Source of the DNA: Acidobacteriota bacterium
Lineage (GTDB): Bacteria > Acidobacteriota > Terriglobia > Terriglobales > Acidobacteriaceae
Assembly (NCBI GenBank): GCA_013289765.1
Contig: JABCZI010000008.1
Span: forward strand, 1 to 64,000
Reading direction: 5' to 3'
Length of the DNA: 64,000 nucleotides
This document shows positions 42,341 to 51,334 of this stretch, in pieces; position 1 is the first letter of the stretch; the number at the start of each line of letters is the position of its first letter. Position numbers and translations under genes: made by a program. The notes under the pieces are model-generated. The model saw nothing but the letters and a program-made list of their open reading frames with translations. It had not been told where the DNA came from and made no database searches.

Positions 42341-44188
42341 CTAGAAGCGACTGATCCAGCCTGGCTCGCGAACATGTTCATCTTCTAAGTTCCTCAAGCG
42401 TGCCGCCATGATTCCTGGCCTGCCCAGGTAGCCGACGACTCGCCGTGGATCGTCTCGATCCACGACTGGCAGGCGTCCAACAGCATTGCGCAGCATCTTG
42501 GCCGAAGCATCGTGCAACAATTCGTTCGGATAGGTGACAACGACGTCGCGTGTTCCAGCCTCGAGCACACTCAGTCCCCCCGATGGATCTTTGTCCAGCG
42601 CGCGTACCACATCGCCCCGGGTAATGACCCCAGCCAGCTTGCCCTCCGAATCTAAAATCAGCATTCCTTGGTGGTGGCATACTTCCGGATCGCGGCGTGC
42701 GATGCGGTCCGCCAACTCGCCCACCTTCATATGCGCCGGAACTTTGGGCACATCTTTTTCCATAGTCTCGGAGACCATCATCTGGCGCAGAGCGTCAGCT
42801 TCGTATTCTTGATGAATGTGCAGTCCCCGACGCGCCAGCTTCTCCGTCATGATGGAAGCCCTGGGCATCAGCAACATGGCAATACCGTCAGCAATCACGC
42901 TGACCAGCATCAGGGGCAGAACCGAGTTGTAATCGCGGGTGATCTCAAAGGCAAAGATAATAAATGAGAAGGTGGCTCGGGAGGCCGCGCCGAAGACGGC
43001 TCCCATTGCGACCAATGCGAACGCGCCAGCCGACAAATTCGCAGCCGGAAAGATTCGATCCATTCCCATGGCGAATATGCCACCGAGTGCCGCGCTGGAC
43101 ATGAACATGGGCGCCAACAAGCCCCCGGAGGTACCCGAACCCAGTGAGATCACTAGCGCCACCGCCTTGGCAACCATGACCACAATTAGTATCTTCCAGG
43201 GCAGATTTGCGTTCAGAATGTCGCCGATCGTGTCATATCCGACACCCAAGACTCTTGGTACGAAATAGCCAATGATTCCCAGACCAAGAGCGCCTATTGC
43301 AGGCCACCAGAGGTCGTCCACCGGCAACTTTTCGAACTGGTCCTCGGTCCAATACAGCAATTTGCTGAATCCAACTGCCGCCAAACCGCAGACTAATCCC
43401 AGGAGCAGGTAGAAAGGCAGAGCGTGAGGAATCCCGAAATCCATGGCCGTGACCTTGAACATCGGTCCTGCGCCTAAGAGTTGCATGTGCACCGCGGTCG
43501 CGAGAGTGCTTGCAATCACCAGAGGAATAAACGACCGCGCCTTGAACTCAAACAAGAGTAGTTCGATCGCAAGGATCACTCCCGCGATTGGTGTGTTGAA
43601 AGTTGCAGACATTCCTGCGGCGGCACCGCACGCCAAGAGCACTTTGCGTTCCGAAGCAGTCGTATGCAGCACCTGCCCCACCAGCGAACCAATTGCGCCT
43701 CCGGTCTGAATGATCGGGCCTTCTGCGCCGAAGGGTCCGCCTGTGCCTATCGCTATCGCAGCGGAGATGGGCTTGAGGATTGCGACCCGCGGCTCGATAC
43801 GACTGCGATTAATCAGCACTGCCTCCATCGCCTCGGGTATGCCGTGTCCCTTGATCTTGGAACTTCCGTATTTCGCCATGAAGCCGACCACAATTCCGCC
43901 AATGACCGGGATCAGAATTACCCACAGACCCAGCTGGTTATAGCGTGCGCTTACGAACACCATCGAAAAGCGATGATAGAAAAAAATGTTGGTGAACAAT
44001 CCGATCAAGTTGTAGAGCACAAATGCGATCAAGCCGGCAAGCAGGCCGATGCCGGCTGCCAGAAACGACACTAGAACCATACGGAAATGCACCGGCTCGC
44101 CGAGCCTCACATCTCCAACCTGGGCTCCGGTGGCTCCAATCGTGGCCGGACGCGAATCTCCGCTGCTGCGCCTGTTTTCCACCATCAT
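42341..44188 (-). CDS. ClC-type chloride channel/antiporter with CBS domains
   Basis: A 615-residue ClC protein. Selectivity and gating motifs: GHGIPEAMEA (GxGIPE), GTGGPFGAEGPIIQTGGAIG (GxFxxEGP) with the gating Glu, and GSGTSGGLLAPMFM. About ten or more membrane helices fill residues 35-430. The C-terminus holds two CBS modules (DVPKVPAHMKVGELADRIA, then DGKLAGVITRGDVVRAL-like and LLHDASAKMLRNAVGRLPVV) that bind adenine nucleotides. Such proteins exchange chloride or fluoride for protons. The MarR gene lies upstream, same strand, and may control it. Confidence 0.92.
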   Translation of the reverse strand: MMVENRRSSGDSRPATIGATGAQVGDVRLGEPVHFRMVLVSFLAAGIGLLAGLIAFVLYNLIGLFTNIFFYHRFSMVFVSARYNQLGLWVILIPVIGGIVVGFMAKYGSSKIKGHGIPEAMEAVLINRSRIEPRVAILKPISAAIAIGTGGPFGAEGPIIQTGGAIGSLVGQVLHTTASERKVLLACGAAAGMSATFNTPIAGVILAIELLLFEFKARSFIPLVIASTLATAVHMQLLGAGPMFKVTAMDFGIPHALPFYLLLGLVCGLAAVGFSKLLYWTEDQFEKLPVDDLWWPAIGALGLGIIGYFVPRVLGVGYDTIGDILNANLPWKILIVVMVAKAVALVISLGSGTSGGLLAPMFMSSAALGGIFAMGMDRIFPAANLSAGAFALVAMGAVFGAASRATFSFIIFAFEITRDYNSVLPLMLVSVIADGIAMLLMPRASIMTEKLARRGLHIHQEYEADALRQMMVSETMEKDVPKVPAHMKVGELADRIARRDPEVCHHQGMLILDSEGKLAGVITRGDVVRALDKDPSGGLSVLEAGTRDVVVTYPNELLHDASAKMLRNAVGRLPVVDRDDPRRVVGYLGRPGIMAARLRNLEDEHVREPGWISRF

Positions 44189-44228
44189 TTAGAACTTTCT
44201 CTCTAGGGCTATTTGGTTCCACATAGTG

Positions 44229-44627
44229 CTATTCATATTTTGTGACGCGTTCTAGGGCTGTAACGAGAGCGGGACCTTGCACGCGAAGTTCGGCCAGATG
44301 TTGGAGAGAGAGCTTTCGGAGTACGTTCTCTCCCTTGCGGGCCAAAGTAAGCAACACCTCCCGCTTGTCCGCCTCTCCTCGATGTCGCCGAACATACCCC
44401 CTCGCCGCGAGCCGGTCGATTAGTTCCACGGTGCTGTGGTGTTTTATCTGCAGTCGCCGCGCTATGTCGCCAACGGAAGGGCGAGTGCCCTCGGGCAGTC
44501 CTTTTAACGTCAGCATTAGCTGATGCTGCTGTGGCTTTAGACCCGTGTTCCGGCACACTTCCTCGCTGAAGCGCACAAAGCGGCGGATCTGATAGCGCAA
44601 TTCGGCAAGCGCCACATAGTCTTGCAT
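44229..44627 (-). CDS. MarR-family regulator
   Basis: A 132-residue winged-helix regulator, with ATG at 44627 chosen because a perfect palindrome lies at 44664-44682, outside the gene from that start. Recognition helix region SVGDIARRLQIKHHSTVELI, wing RGYVRRHRGEADKREVLLTL, and N-terminal dimer helices RYQIRRFVRFSEEVCRNTGL. Probably an autorepressor; it may also control the ClC gene downstream. Confidence 0.85.
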   Translation of the reverse strand: MQDYVALAELRYQIRRFVRFSEEVCRNTGLKPQQHQLMLTLKGLPEGTRPSVGDIARRLQIKHHSTVELIDRLAARGYVRRHRGEADKREVLLTLARKGENVLRKLSLQHLAELRVQGPALVTALERVTKYE

Positions 44628-44663
44628 GGTTAGATCCGTTCGCCTCAATTCATGTACCCCAAC

Positions 44664-44682
44664 TATATCGTAGCACGATATA
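44664..44682. promoter_or_regulatory. MarR-type operator palindrome
   Basis: TATATCGT-AGC-ACGATATA: perfect 8-bp arms with a 3-bp spacer, 37 bp before the MarR start. MarR proteins bind palindromes of this size near their own start, so this should be the regulator's own site. Confidence 0.75.
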
Positions 44683-44717
44683 TACTCGCGCGACAATGAG
44701 GCACTGTCACGGCGCAA

Positions 44718-45430
44718 GTTTCCGGACAGCGATGTTGTCGAGGCATAAATAGCTGTAGGTCCTGAGGCTCTCGACCCGACGAGCTTGAGAATTAATACGC
44801 TAGCTCACTAGTTGGAGAAACCCACTCGTAGCCATGGTCAAGCGATACCATCCATTTCGGCGCGGCCTTTGCACCTCTCCTTTCCGATCTGTGGCTCATT
44901 GAGTGCAGCAATGCGACCTTCGATGGTGTGCGCAGTTGCCTGCAGTTCGCCGGCCACACGTGCATAAAACGACAGGTCGCATCGTAGTCATAGAAGCCAC
45001 CGCCAAGAGGCTGAAAGAGCAGCCTGGCCGCATCAAACGCGCGAAGTTTGCAATGAAGAGTGACCTTAGTCTTGAGAGGGTAGGAAGCTTCCGCAGAGTC
45101 TCCGCTCGAGCTCCACATCTGGCCATCGTGACCAAAGCTCGACAGGCAGTGTTCACGGGCCGTCACTGCTTGCCAGTGCGCTGGCGAAACAACGGTGCGC
45201 GTTACACGATGCAGTTCGGTTACTTCCACTTCGCTGGATCGTGTGAGTGGAACCGGACTTGCTGTGAGGTTTAGAGAAACGTCTAGTCAGTTGCGTGCTG
45301 GCAACGCAAAAATCAGAAGTGTTGATGGACCTTGCGGTGATTTTGGCAACTCATGATCTCCACATGGCCTCATGCAGGCACACATGCCGATTTCGGCTCG
45401 ATACATGGACTCATAAAAGGAGATGGAACA
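44718..45430. other. 713-bp stretch without a convincing gene
   Basis: Long frames exist on both strands (44792-45229 minus, 44903-45274 plus), but they overlap each other, show no family likeness and lack good starts. The last 100 bp before 45431 should hold the promoter of the sulfite-oxidase operon. Confidence 0.45.
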
Positions 45431-46135
45431 ATGAAAACGACAAAGGCAGTTAGATTTGGAAACATAGCAATAGCAGCCGTCACCGGTCTTCTGCTGACCC
45501 TACCTGTTCAGGCGGAGATCAAATCGCACTCCGGGAAACTGGTCGTTGAGCAACCCGCGGATCTTCCGGAGATGGCGCGGATCCCGGGGCAGGCTCTCTT
45601 CCTGTGCGGAGCTGAGAATGGCGAGACTTATCTCTACGTTGAGCAGCAAAATGGCGCGCGGCTAGCTATTTTCGATGTCACGGATCCGGCCAAGATCAAG
45701 ACAGCGGCTTCGGTTCAGGTCACGACACCCGGTGCCTACGATTTTGTGCGCTATCTGAACCACAGAACTGAACTGATCCGATTCCGTGAGAGTCAACAGT
45801 TCGCAGTGATTGATCTTCGCGAGCCCAAGAGCCCAACGTTGAAGATCGTGAATGACGATCCCGGCCGTACTGAATCGGTGGGTCGAACGGGCTTGCTGAC
45901 CATCAACGAACCTTACAAGTATGTCACCGGCGAGGCGCACGACTATCGTCTGATGGACGTCGCAAATCCAGAGCATCCCACCCCGCTTGCAACGATCAAG
46001 CAAGTAAGGCACAAGGTCGTCAATGAGGAAACCGGCACGACCTATCTGTTGGGAAGCGATGGTCTCACCGTGGTTCGTCGACCGCGTGTTGAAGAAGACA
46101 ACAAGATAGAAAAAATTTACGAGGAATGGAACTGA
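45431..46135 (+). CDS. exported LVIVD/propeller-like protein
   Basis: ATG 45431 follows AAAAGGAG and opens a 234-residue protein with a signal peptide (MKTTKAVRFGNIAIAAVTGL ending PVQAE). The body has strands such as FLCGAENGETYLYVEQQNGA, LAIFDVTDPAKIKTAASVQV and YRLMDVANPEHPTPLATIK, the pattern of LVIVD-type propeller repeats. It is the gene before the sulfite dehydrogenase genes and may belong with them, but a 163-bp gap and no known link make that open. Confidence 0.72.
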   Translation: MKTTKAVRFGNIAIAAVTGLLLTLPVQAEIKSHSGKLVVEQPADLPEMARIPGQALFLCGAENGETYLYVEQQNGARLAIFDVTDPAKIKTAASVQVTTPGAYDFVRYLNHRTELIRFRESQQFAVIDLREPKSPTLKIVNDDPGRTESVGRTGLLTINEPYKYVTGEAHDYRLMDVANPEHPTPLATIKQVRHKVVNEETGTTYLLGSDGLTVVRRPRVEEDNKIEKIYEEWN

Positions 46136-46298
46136 ATGTTGGAGGCGATTCGCGGCGCCCGCCGGCACGTTCATCGTGTATAGCTACGTACGCCATTCGT
46201 TGTCAAAGAAGTTTCCCGGGACATAGTTGGGGACCGGATTGATAAAACCCGTGATAGGTCGAATACCTAAGGATATCGGGGGGTGGGGGAGTTAGTTT

Positions 46299-47489
46299 AT
46301 GAACCGGCGCGGATTCTTGCAACTCATAGGCGCTACGGGTGCCGCGGCGTTGACGGCATCCTGCAGTCGAATTAACTCTGTGGCGGGGACCGCACCGGGT
46401 TCTTCTAACCTCATTCGATTCCCGGAAAAAACGGAGATGATCTTCCTTACCGACCGGCCGCCACAGTTGGAGACTCCGATTCACTATTTTCGACAGGACC
46501 TCACTCCCAACGAAGCCTTCTTTGTTCGGTGGCACCTCGAAGGCATTCCGACTTCCGTTGATCTTCGAACATTTCGGCTCAACGTCAGCGGCCATGTCCG
46601 GCAGCCGTTGCAGCTCAGTATGGACGAGCTTCGATCGAAGTTCGATCCCATCTCGATCATCGCGGTCAATCAATGTTCCGGAAATTCGCGTAGCTTTTTC
46701 GAGCCTCGCGTTCCCGGTGGTCAATGGAAGCACGGTGCGGTCGGGAATGCCAAATGGACCGGCGTTTCCATGAAGTCGATTTTGGATCGCGCCCAAGTGA
46801 AGGCAGGCGCCGTGGATGTCTCATTCAATGGGCTTGACGTCCCCCCACTCCCATCTATTGCCGACTTCGTGAAGGCCCTTTCGATCGACCACGCACGCGA
46901 CGGAGAAGTGATGATCGCGTACGCCATGAATGACCAACCCTTGCCCATGGTCAACGGCTTTCCCCTGCGCCTTGTCGTGCCTGGCTGGTACGGAACTTAT
47001 TGGGTAAAAGCTGTGAGCGACATCACCGTGTTACCTCAGCCCTTCAGCAACTTCTGGACGGACAAAGCGTATCGCATTCCCGCTGGTCCAAATGGCACCG
47101 AAAGTCCGAAGGATTTGGCCAAGGACACAATTCCCATTAATCGATTCAACGTGCGTTCCATATTTGTTCGTCCCGAGCCCGATGAAATCTGGCATGCCGG
47201 AATCCCGAATGAAATTGAGGGCGTCGCGTTTGATTCAGGTTACGGGATTCGACGAGTGGAGGTGTCGACCGACGGAGGGAACACCTGGACGGACGCTCGA
47301 CTGGATCCGGAGATCGGAAAGTATTCTTTTCGGCGTTGGCGGGCCTTCTGGACACCAGAAAACCGCGGGCAGTATCGACTCATGGCTCGCGCGACGAATG
47401 CTGTGGGAGACACTCAGAGTAAAGAACAGTGGAACCGCAGCGGTTTTATGTGGAATGTAATCCAGCAAGTTGACGTAAAGGTGGGATAA
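46299..47489 (+). CDS. sulfite-oxidase-type molybdenum enzyme (SorA-like)
   Basis: A 396-residue molybdopterin enzyme. A Tat signal (MNRRGFLQLIGATGAAALTA) with RRGFLQ and a following Cys at 24-25 (SCSR) sends it folded to the periplasm. The Mo-cofactor domain contains IIAVNQCSGNSRSFFEPRV with Cys126 as the Mo ligand, then WKHGAVGNAKWTGVSMKSIL and YAMNDQPLPMVNGFPLRLVV. The C-terminal Mo-co dimerisation domain starts at about residue 290 with GVAFDSGYGIRRVEVSTDGG. It should oxidise sulfite to sulfate or a related substrate. SorB-like cytochrome c follows in 6 bp. Confidence 0.9.
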   Translation: MNRRGFLQLIGATGAAALTASCSRINSVAGTAPGSSNLIRFPEKTEMIFLTDRPPQLETPIHYFRQDLTPNEAFFVRWHLEGIPTSVDLRTFRLNVSGHVRQPLQLSMDELRSKFDPISIIAVNQCSGNSRSFFEPRVPGGQWKHGAVGNAKWTGVSMKSILDRAQVKAGAVDVSFNGLDVPPLPSIADFVKALSIDHARDGEVMIAYAMNDQPLPMVNGFPLRLVVPGWYGTYWVKAVSDITVLPQPFSNFWTDKAYRIPAGPNGTESPKDLAKDTIPINRFNVRSIFVRPEPDEIWHAGIPNEIEGVAFDSGYGIRRVEVSTDGGNTWTDARLDPEIGKYSFRRWRAFWTPENRGQYRLMARATNAVGDTQSKEQWNRSGFMWNVIQQVDVKVG

Positions 47490-47495
47490 ATACCC

Positions 47496-47927
47496 GTGAC
47501 CCCAAAGACGAAAAGTTTGGTTCTCTCAGTGGGGCTTGCGGTGTTGGCTGCCGGTTGCGGACATGCACCAAACGTCTCGCAGCAAGCAGAACATGGCGTC
47601 GTCGACGCAAAGATGGAATCGATGGTCGACTCAAACGCGGACAGCCCGGTTCATACCATCGTGATGTTGCATGACGAGCCGGTGTTTCCGCCGGGACCTG
47701 GGCGTGATGAATTTGTGACCGCATGCGTGGTTTGCCATTCACCTCGATACATCACGATGCAGCCGCAATTTTCGAAGGCTACGTGGCTGAGCGAAGTCAA
47801 AAAAATGAAAGACGTCTACGGTGCGCATATTTCTGACGAGCAGACGCTGACAATTACGGACTACCTGTTTTCTATCAATGGAAAGGCTGGCACTGGTAAG
47901 GCTCCGAAAGGAACTTATGGCGAATAA
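47496..47927 (+). CDS. cytochrome c subunit of the sulfite dehydrogenase (SorB-like)
   Basis: A 143-residue protein opening at GTG 47496. The signal part ends LAAGC, a lipobox, so it is probably a membrane-anchored lipoprotein. A heme site CVVCH is at residues 77-81 (EFVTACVVCHSPRYIT), with a Met-containing stretch further on (MQPQFSKATWLSEVKKM) as possible sixth ligand. The layout matches SorB, which accepts electrons from SorA. The following cytochrome gene overlaps its end by 11 bp. Confidence 0.88.
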   Translation: MTPKTKSLVLSVGLAVLAAGCGHAPNVSQQAEHGVVDAKMESMVDSNADSPVHTIVMLHDEPVFPPGPGRDEFVTACVVCHSPRYITMQPQFSKATWLSEVKKMKDVYGAHISDEQTLTITDYLFSINGKAGTGKAPKGTYGE

Positions 47928-48420
47928 TATCGGAAGCGACCATCAGTCACGGCCACCGATACGGCTCCTGATTTCCGTACTATTGCTCGGCACTCTGCTT
48001 GCCTGGTGGGGAACTCGCGACCATCGCCATCTGTTCGGAGAATCGCCGCGCGGGCCGGTTGCCGCCGCTGGTATGGCTCTTCCGCAGGTCACCCAAGAAG
48101 AAAGTGCGTTGCTCGATCGCGGTTTCCAACTTTCAGAACGCGAATGCGCCGGTTGCCACGAAATGGCAACACGTTCCAGCGCACCCAGTTATCAGGAAAT
48201 TGTGGCCTTCTATCGTCGCGGATTTCCTGCCTCGGCCGGCAATCCGGATTTGCGCTCTCGACTTGCCTCGGCCGTAACCCATCCCCAGCCGGGATGGGGC
48301 AACTTCGAACCGGGTCCCCCGGAGTCCGGGCTGTCGCTGAATGACCGGATCGCCCTTGCGAGTTGGATTCTGAACCGTTCCGATCAAAACAAGAATGCTG
48401 GCCAAGGTGTGGGTCAATGA
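47917..48420 (+). CDS. membrane-anchored cytochrome c
   Basis: ATG at 47917 has AAAGGAAC upstream and overlaps the SorB stop by 11 bp. 167 residues with an N-terminal hydrophobic segment (IRLLISVLLLGTLLAWWG), then a heme site CAGCH (FQLSERECAGCHEMATRSSA, Cys77). It looks like a single-heme mobile or membrane-tethered cytochrome that could pass electrons from SorB to the terminal oxidase encoded next. The stop overlaps the oxidase start (ATGA). Confidence 0.87.
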   Translation: MANNIGSDHQSRPPIRLLISVLLLGTLLAWWGTRDHRHLFGESPRGPVAAAGMALPQVTQEESALLDRGFQLSERECAGCHEMATRSSAPSYQEIVAFYRRGFPASAGNPDLRSRLASAVTHPQPGWGNFEPGPPESGLSLNDRIALASWILNRSDQNKNAGQGVGQ

Positions 48421-51152
48421 CAACTTTCGCACAAAATTTATCCGGTCAAGATGAGCGGCAAAATCGTCCGAGTTCAGGTGCGCTTCCATCGATTGAATAC
48501 GATCTGATCCGCGCCCACGTCTTTGCGTCACTCGTCACCTTAGTGATCTCGGTCCTATTCGGCATTACGGTGGCCACAAAGTTCAGCTTTCCAGAATTTC
48601 TGGGTAGCCACGCATGGCTTACCTGGGGAAGGCTTCGCTACAACCATACGCAAGGCATATTTTTCGGATGGCTGGGCAACGCGTTCCTGGCATTCTTTTA
48701 TTATGCTGTGCCGCGCCTCGCAAATCGGCCGGTTTTGAGCCGCAAGCTCGGATGGTTTCTCTTCTGGATCTGGAATTTTGCGGTAGTTCTTTCCGGATGG
48801 ACGCTGGTAGCTGCCGGTTTCAGCCAGCCTCTGGAGTGGGCGGAGTTTCCGCTCGTCGTCGCTGCATTCGTCGTCCTTGCCTTTATCCTGATGGTCTTCG
48901 AGTTCGTTCTGCCATTTTTAAGAGCTCGGCTCTCTGACCTGTATGTCAGCGGCTGGTACATTATCGGCGGCATTATCTTCACGATGCTGGCGTACCCGGT
49001 GGGAAACGTCGTACCTAACGTTGTTCCCGGTGCGCGGGGCGCAGCCTTCAGCGGTCTCTGGATTCACGACGCAGTAGGCCTCTTCGTTACGCCTTTTGCT
49101 CTCGCCATCGCCTACTACGTAATTCCCGCCACCACGCGGCGCCCCATCTTCAGTCATTTTCTGTCGATGGTGGGATTCTGGGTGCTCTTCTTTACTTATC
49201 CATTGAATGGAACCCATCATTACGTTTATTCGGCAATCCCCATGACCGCGCAGAAAGGCGCCATCGTTGCCTCTGTTTATCTCGGCATGGACGTGATTTT
49301 AGTCGTCGCCAATCTGCTGCTTTCTCTGCGCGGAAGCAGTGGACTCGCTTCGCGGGACGTGCCGCTGCGTTTCGTCTGGTTTGGGGTTGTCTCCTATCTG
49401 GTCGTGAGCTTGCAGGGCTCGGTACAGGCGCTGATGCCAGTCAATCGTTTCATTCATTTTACGGATTGGGTCATCGGCCACTCACACCTGGCAATGATCG
49501 GTTTCGCAAGCTTTATCGCGCTCGGCGGGATCGCCCATATGTGGCAACGCATCCCCGGAACTCGCTACAACGAGCGCATGATGAATTGGTCGTTCTGGCT
49601 GATTGCCATAGGCCTGACCCTGATGGTCACCGACCTCACGATTGCGGGACTGGTGGAGGCTCAGGTCTGGGAATCGAGCGCTCCGTGGATCGATTCTGTG
49701 CGTGCGGTCGGAAGCTACTGGCTGGTGCGCACACTCTCGGGACTTCCTATTCTCGCGGGTTTTGCTCTTTTCTGGACTGCTCTCGTTACCGGACCAAGGT
49801 CAGAGACGGTCACGTCCGCGGTCAGACCCGTGGCCGCAGAAGAGATCGTTGCATTCGAGAATGGCGCGACGGCGTCACAAGAGTTCAGTTGGACGGGCTG
49901 GCTCAGCCATGCGTATGTGGTCGCCTTCGGCGCCGGTGTAGGCTTCTTCGCTCTGTCGTTTCTGGTTCTTGCGATTATTCCCGGAAAAGAACTGGAAAAT
50001 GAAATCAAGCGGGTGGCTCCAGTCACCATGGCAACGATCACCGCCTCCGAACAAAGGGGCCGAGTTATCTATGGACGCGAAGGTTGCGCTTACTGTCATA
50101 CGGAGCAGGTCCGGTCTCTCGCGACAGATGTGCGGCGTTTTGGAGCGCCGACCGAACCGTGGGAAACCAAATATGATTACCCGCAGCTTTGGGGCACTCG
50201 CCGCATCGGGCCGGATCTATCCCGCGAATTCAACCTTCGTCCCCCCGACTGGCAACTCACTCATCTCTTCAATCCCCGGCTTGTGGTGCGGGATTCCGTA
50301 ATGCCTCCGTATCCGTGGCTTTTTAGTGGCAGCCCGAATCAGCCCACGCAAGAAGGCTTGGATGTGCTGGCCTATCTCCAATCGCTTGGACGAGCGCGCC
50401 AACTTTCCGGTTTTGACCGGCAGACGCTGACGGTAAGTGTCCAGTCTGAGACACCGAACATGGCGATGCCGGGCGAGCCCTCAGCCAGAGCCACTCCTCC
50501 AGTGGTTCCAATTGCCATGACGGGAGGATACAGCGTAAGCGCACCCGTTCTGCACCCTGCATCGGATCCGGACGACTTACAAGAAGAAGTGAGCCGCGGC
50601 GCAACCGTTTTTGCCGCCAATTGTGCTTCGTGTCATGGACCCGCCGGAAAGGGCGATGGCAAAGCTTCTGCGAGTCTATCGCCGAAGCCGGCAAACCTGA
50701 CTGCAGCCCGATTTTCCGACGAACGATTGAGTAGCGTGCTGTGGAATGGAATCGCAGGATCTGCCATGCCGCCGTGGCGCCAGTTGCCCACCGAAGATCT
50801 ACGCGCGCTGGTTGCTTACGTCGATAGGCTGCACGTTCCGGGTGCTGCGTCGTCGACACAAGATGTGACGAGTCTGAACGTGGGCAAATCCCTCTTTGCG
50901 GCGAACTGCGCCAGCTGTCACGGCGACACAGGAGCGGGCAATGGATCGGCAGCAGGCGCCCTCAGTCCTGCACCAACCAACTTTCATCTTAAGAAGCCCA
51001 CACAAGAACGGGCCTGGGATGTTTTGGAAAATGGCGTACCGGGAACAGCGATGCCACCTTGGCAGAGCCAACTCAACCCAGACGAACGGCACGCCTTGGT
51101 CGCATTCGTGCGCTCTCTATATAGTCCAGCGCAGGCGAACTCCACACAATGA
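48417..51152 (+). CDS. fused cbb3-type oxidase: CcoN, CcoO and two tandem cytochrome c domains
   Basis: A 911-residue single chain. Residues 25-480 are CcoN with about 12 membrane helices. Heme and copper ligands: His in GRLRYNHTQGIFFG, CuB His in WIHDAVGLF, HH in TYPLNGTHHYVYS (Tyr six residues before HH, as in cbb3 enzymes with the His-Tyr cross-link), and two His in VIGHSHLAMIG. After a helix (VAFGAGVGFFALSFLVLAI) comes CcoO with CAYCH at 557 in GCAYCHTEQVRS and WGTRRIGPDLSREF. Then two CcoP-like cytochromes with CASCH at 736 and 831. Usually N, O and P are three proteins. No CcoP membrane anchor is present. The small gene at 51149 follows by 4-bp overlap. Confidence 0.9.
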   Translation: MTTFAQNLSGQDERQNRPSSGALPSIEYDLIRAHVFASLVTLVISVLFGITVATKFSFPEFLGSHAWLTWGRLRYNHTQGIFFGWLGNAFLAFFYYAVPRLANRPVLSRKLGWFLFWIWNFAVVLSGWTLVAAGFSQPLEWAEFPLVVAAFVVLAFILMVFEFVLPFLRARLSDLYVSGWYIIGGIIFTMLAYPVGNVVPNVVPGARGAAFSGLWIHDAVGLFVTPFALAIAYYVIPATTRRPIFSHFLSMVGFWVLFFTYPLNGTHHYVYSAIPMTAQKGAIVASVYLGMDVILVVANLLLSLRGSSGLASRDVPLRFVWFGVVSYLVVSLQGSVQALMPVNRFIHFTDWVIGHSHLAMIGFASFIALGGIAHMWQRIPGTRYNERMMNWSFWLIAIGLTLMVTDLTIAGLVEAQVWESSAPWIDSVRAVGSYWLVRTLSGLPILAGFALFWTALVTGPRSETVTSAVRPVAAEEIVAFENGATASQEFSWTGWLSHAYVVAFGAGVGFFALSFLVLAIIPGKELENEIKRVAPVTMATITASEQRGRVIYGREGCAYCHTEQVRSLATDVRRFGAPTEPWETKYDYPQLWGTRRIGPDLSREFNLRPPDWQLTHLFNPRLVVRDSVMPPYPWLFSGSPNQPTQEGLDVLAYLQSLGRARQLSGFDRQTLTVSVQSETPNMAMPGEPSARATPPVVPIAMTGGYSVSAPVLHPASDPDDLQEEVSRGATVFAANCASCHGPAGKGDGKASASLSPKPANLTAARFSDERLSSVLWNGIAGSAMPPWRQLPTEDLRALVAYVDRLHVPGAASSTQDVTSLNVGKSLFAANCASCHGDTGAGNGSAAGALSPAPTNFHLKKPTQERAWDVLENGVPGTAMPPWQSQLNPDERHALVAFVRSLYSPAQANSTQ

Positions 51153-51334
51153 TAGATCTAATTGTGATCGTAATCTCAGCCATTATGTTCGCCCTGCTTC
51201 TGGTCTGGTGGCGATGGCCAGCGTTCAGCGCCTGGATTGAAGCGCCGAAATACTCAATGCTGCGCCAGGAGCGCCGCTTTGATCAACGGGACAGAATCGG
51301 AAATGAACCAGTCGTCGATGGCGGACACGAATAG
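51149..51334 (+). CDS. small one-helix protein linked to the fused oxidase
   Basis: ATG 51149 overlaps the oxidase stop by 4 bp. 61 residues: MIDLIVIVISAIMFALLLVW is a transmembrane helix, followed by WRWPAFSAWIEAPKYSMLRQ and a charged tail ending DGGHE. By position it resembles the small CcoQ/CcoS-type accessory proteins of cbb3 operons, but the sequence is not clearly one of them. Confidence 0.7.
   Translation: MIDLIVIVISAIMFALLLVWWRWPAFSAWIEAPKYSMLRQERRFDQRDRIGNEPVVDGGHE

Noticed and set aside
44792-45274. Overlapping long frames on both strands downstream of the MarR promoter
   Set aside because: No family likeness and mutual overlap; neither shows coding features beyond being open.
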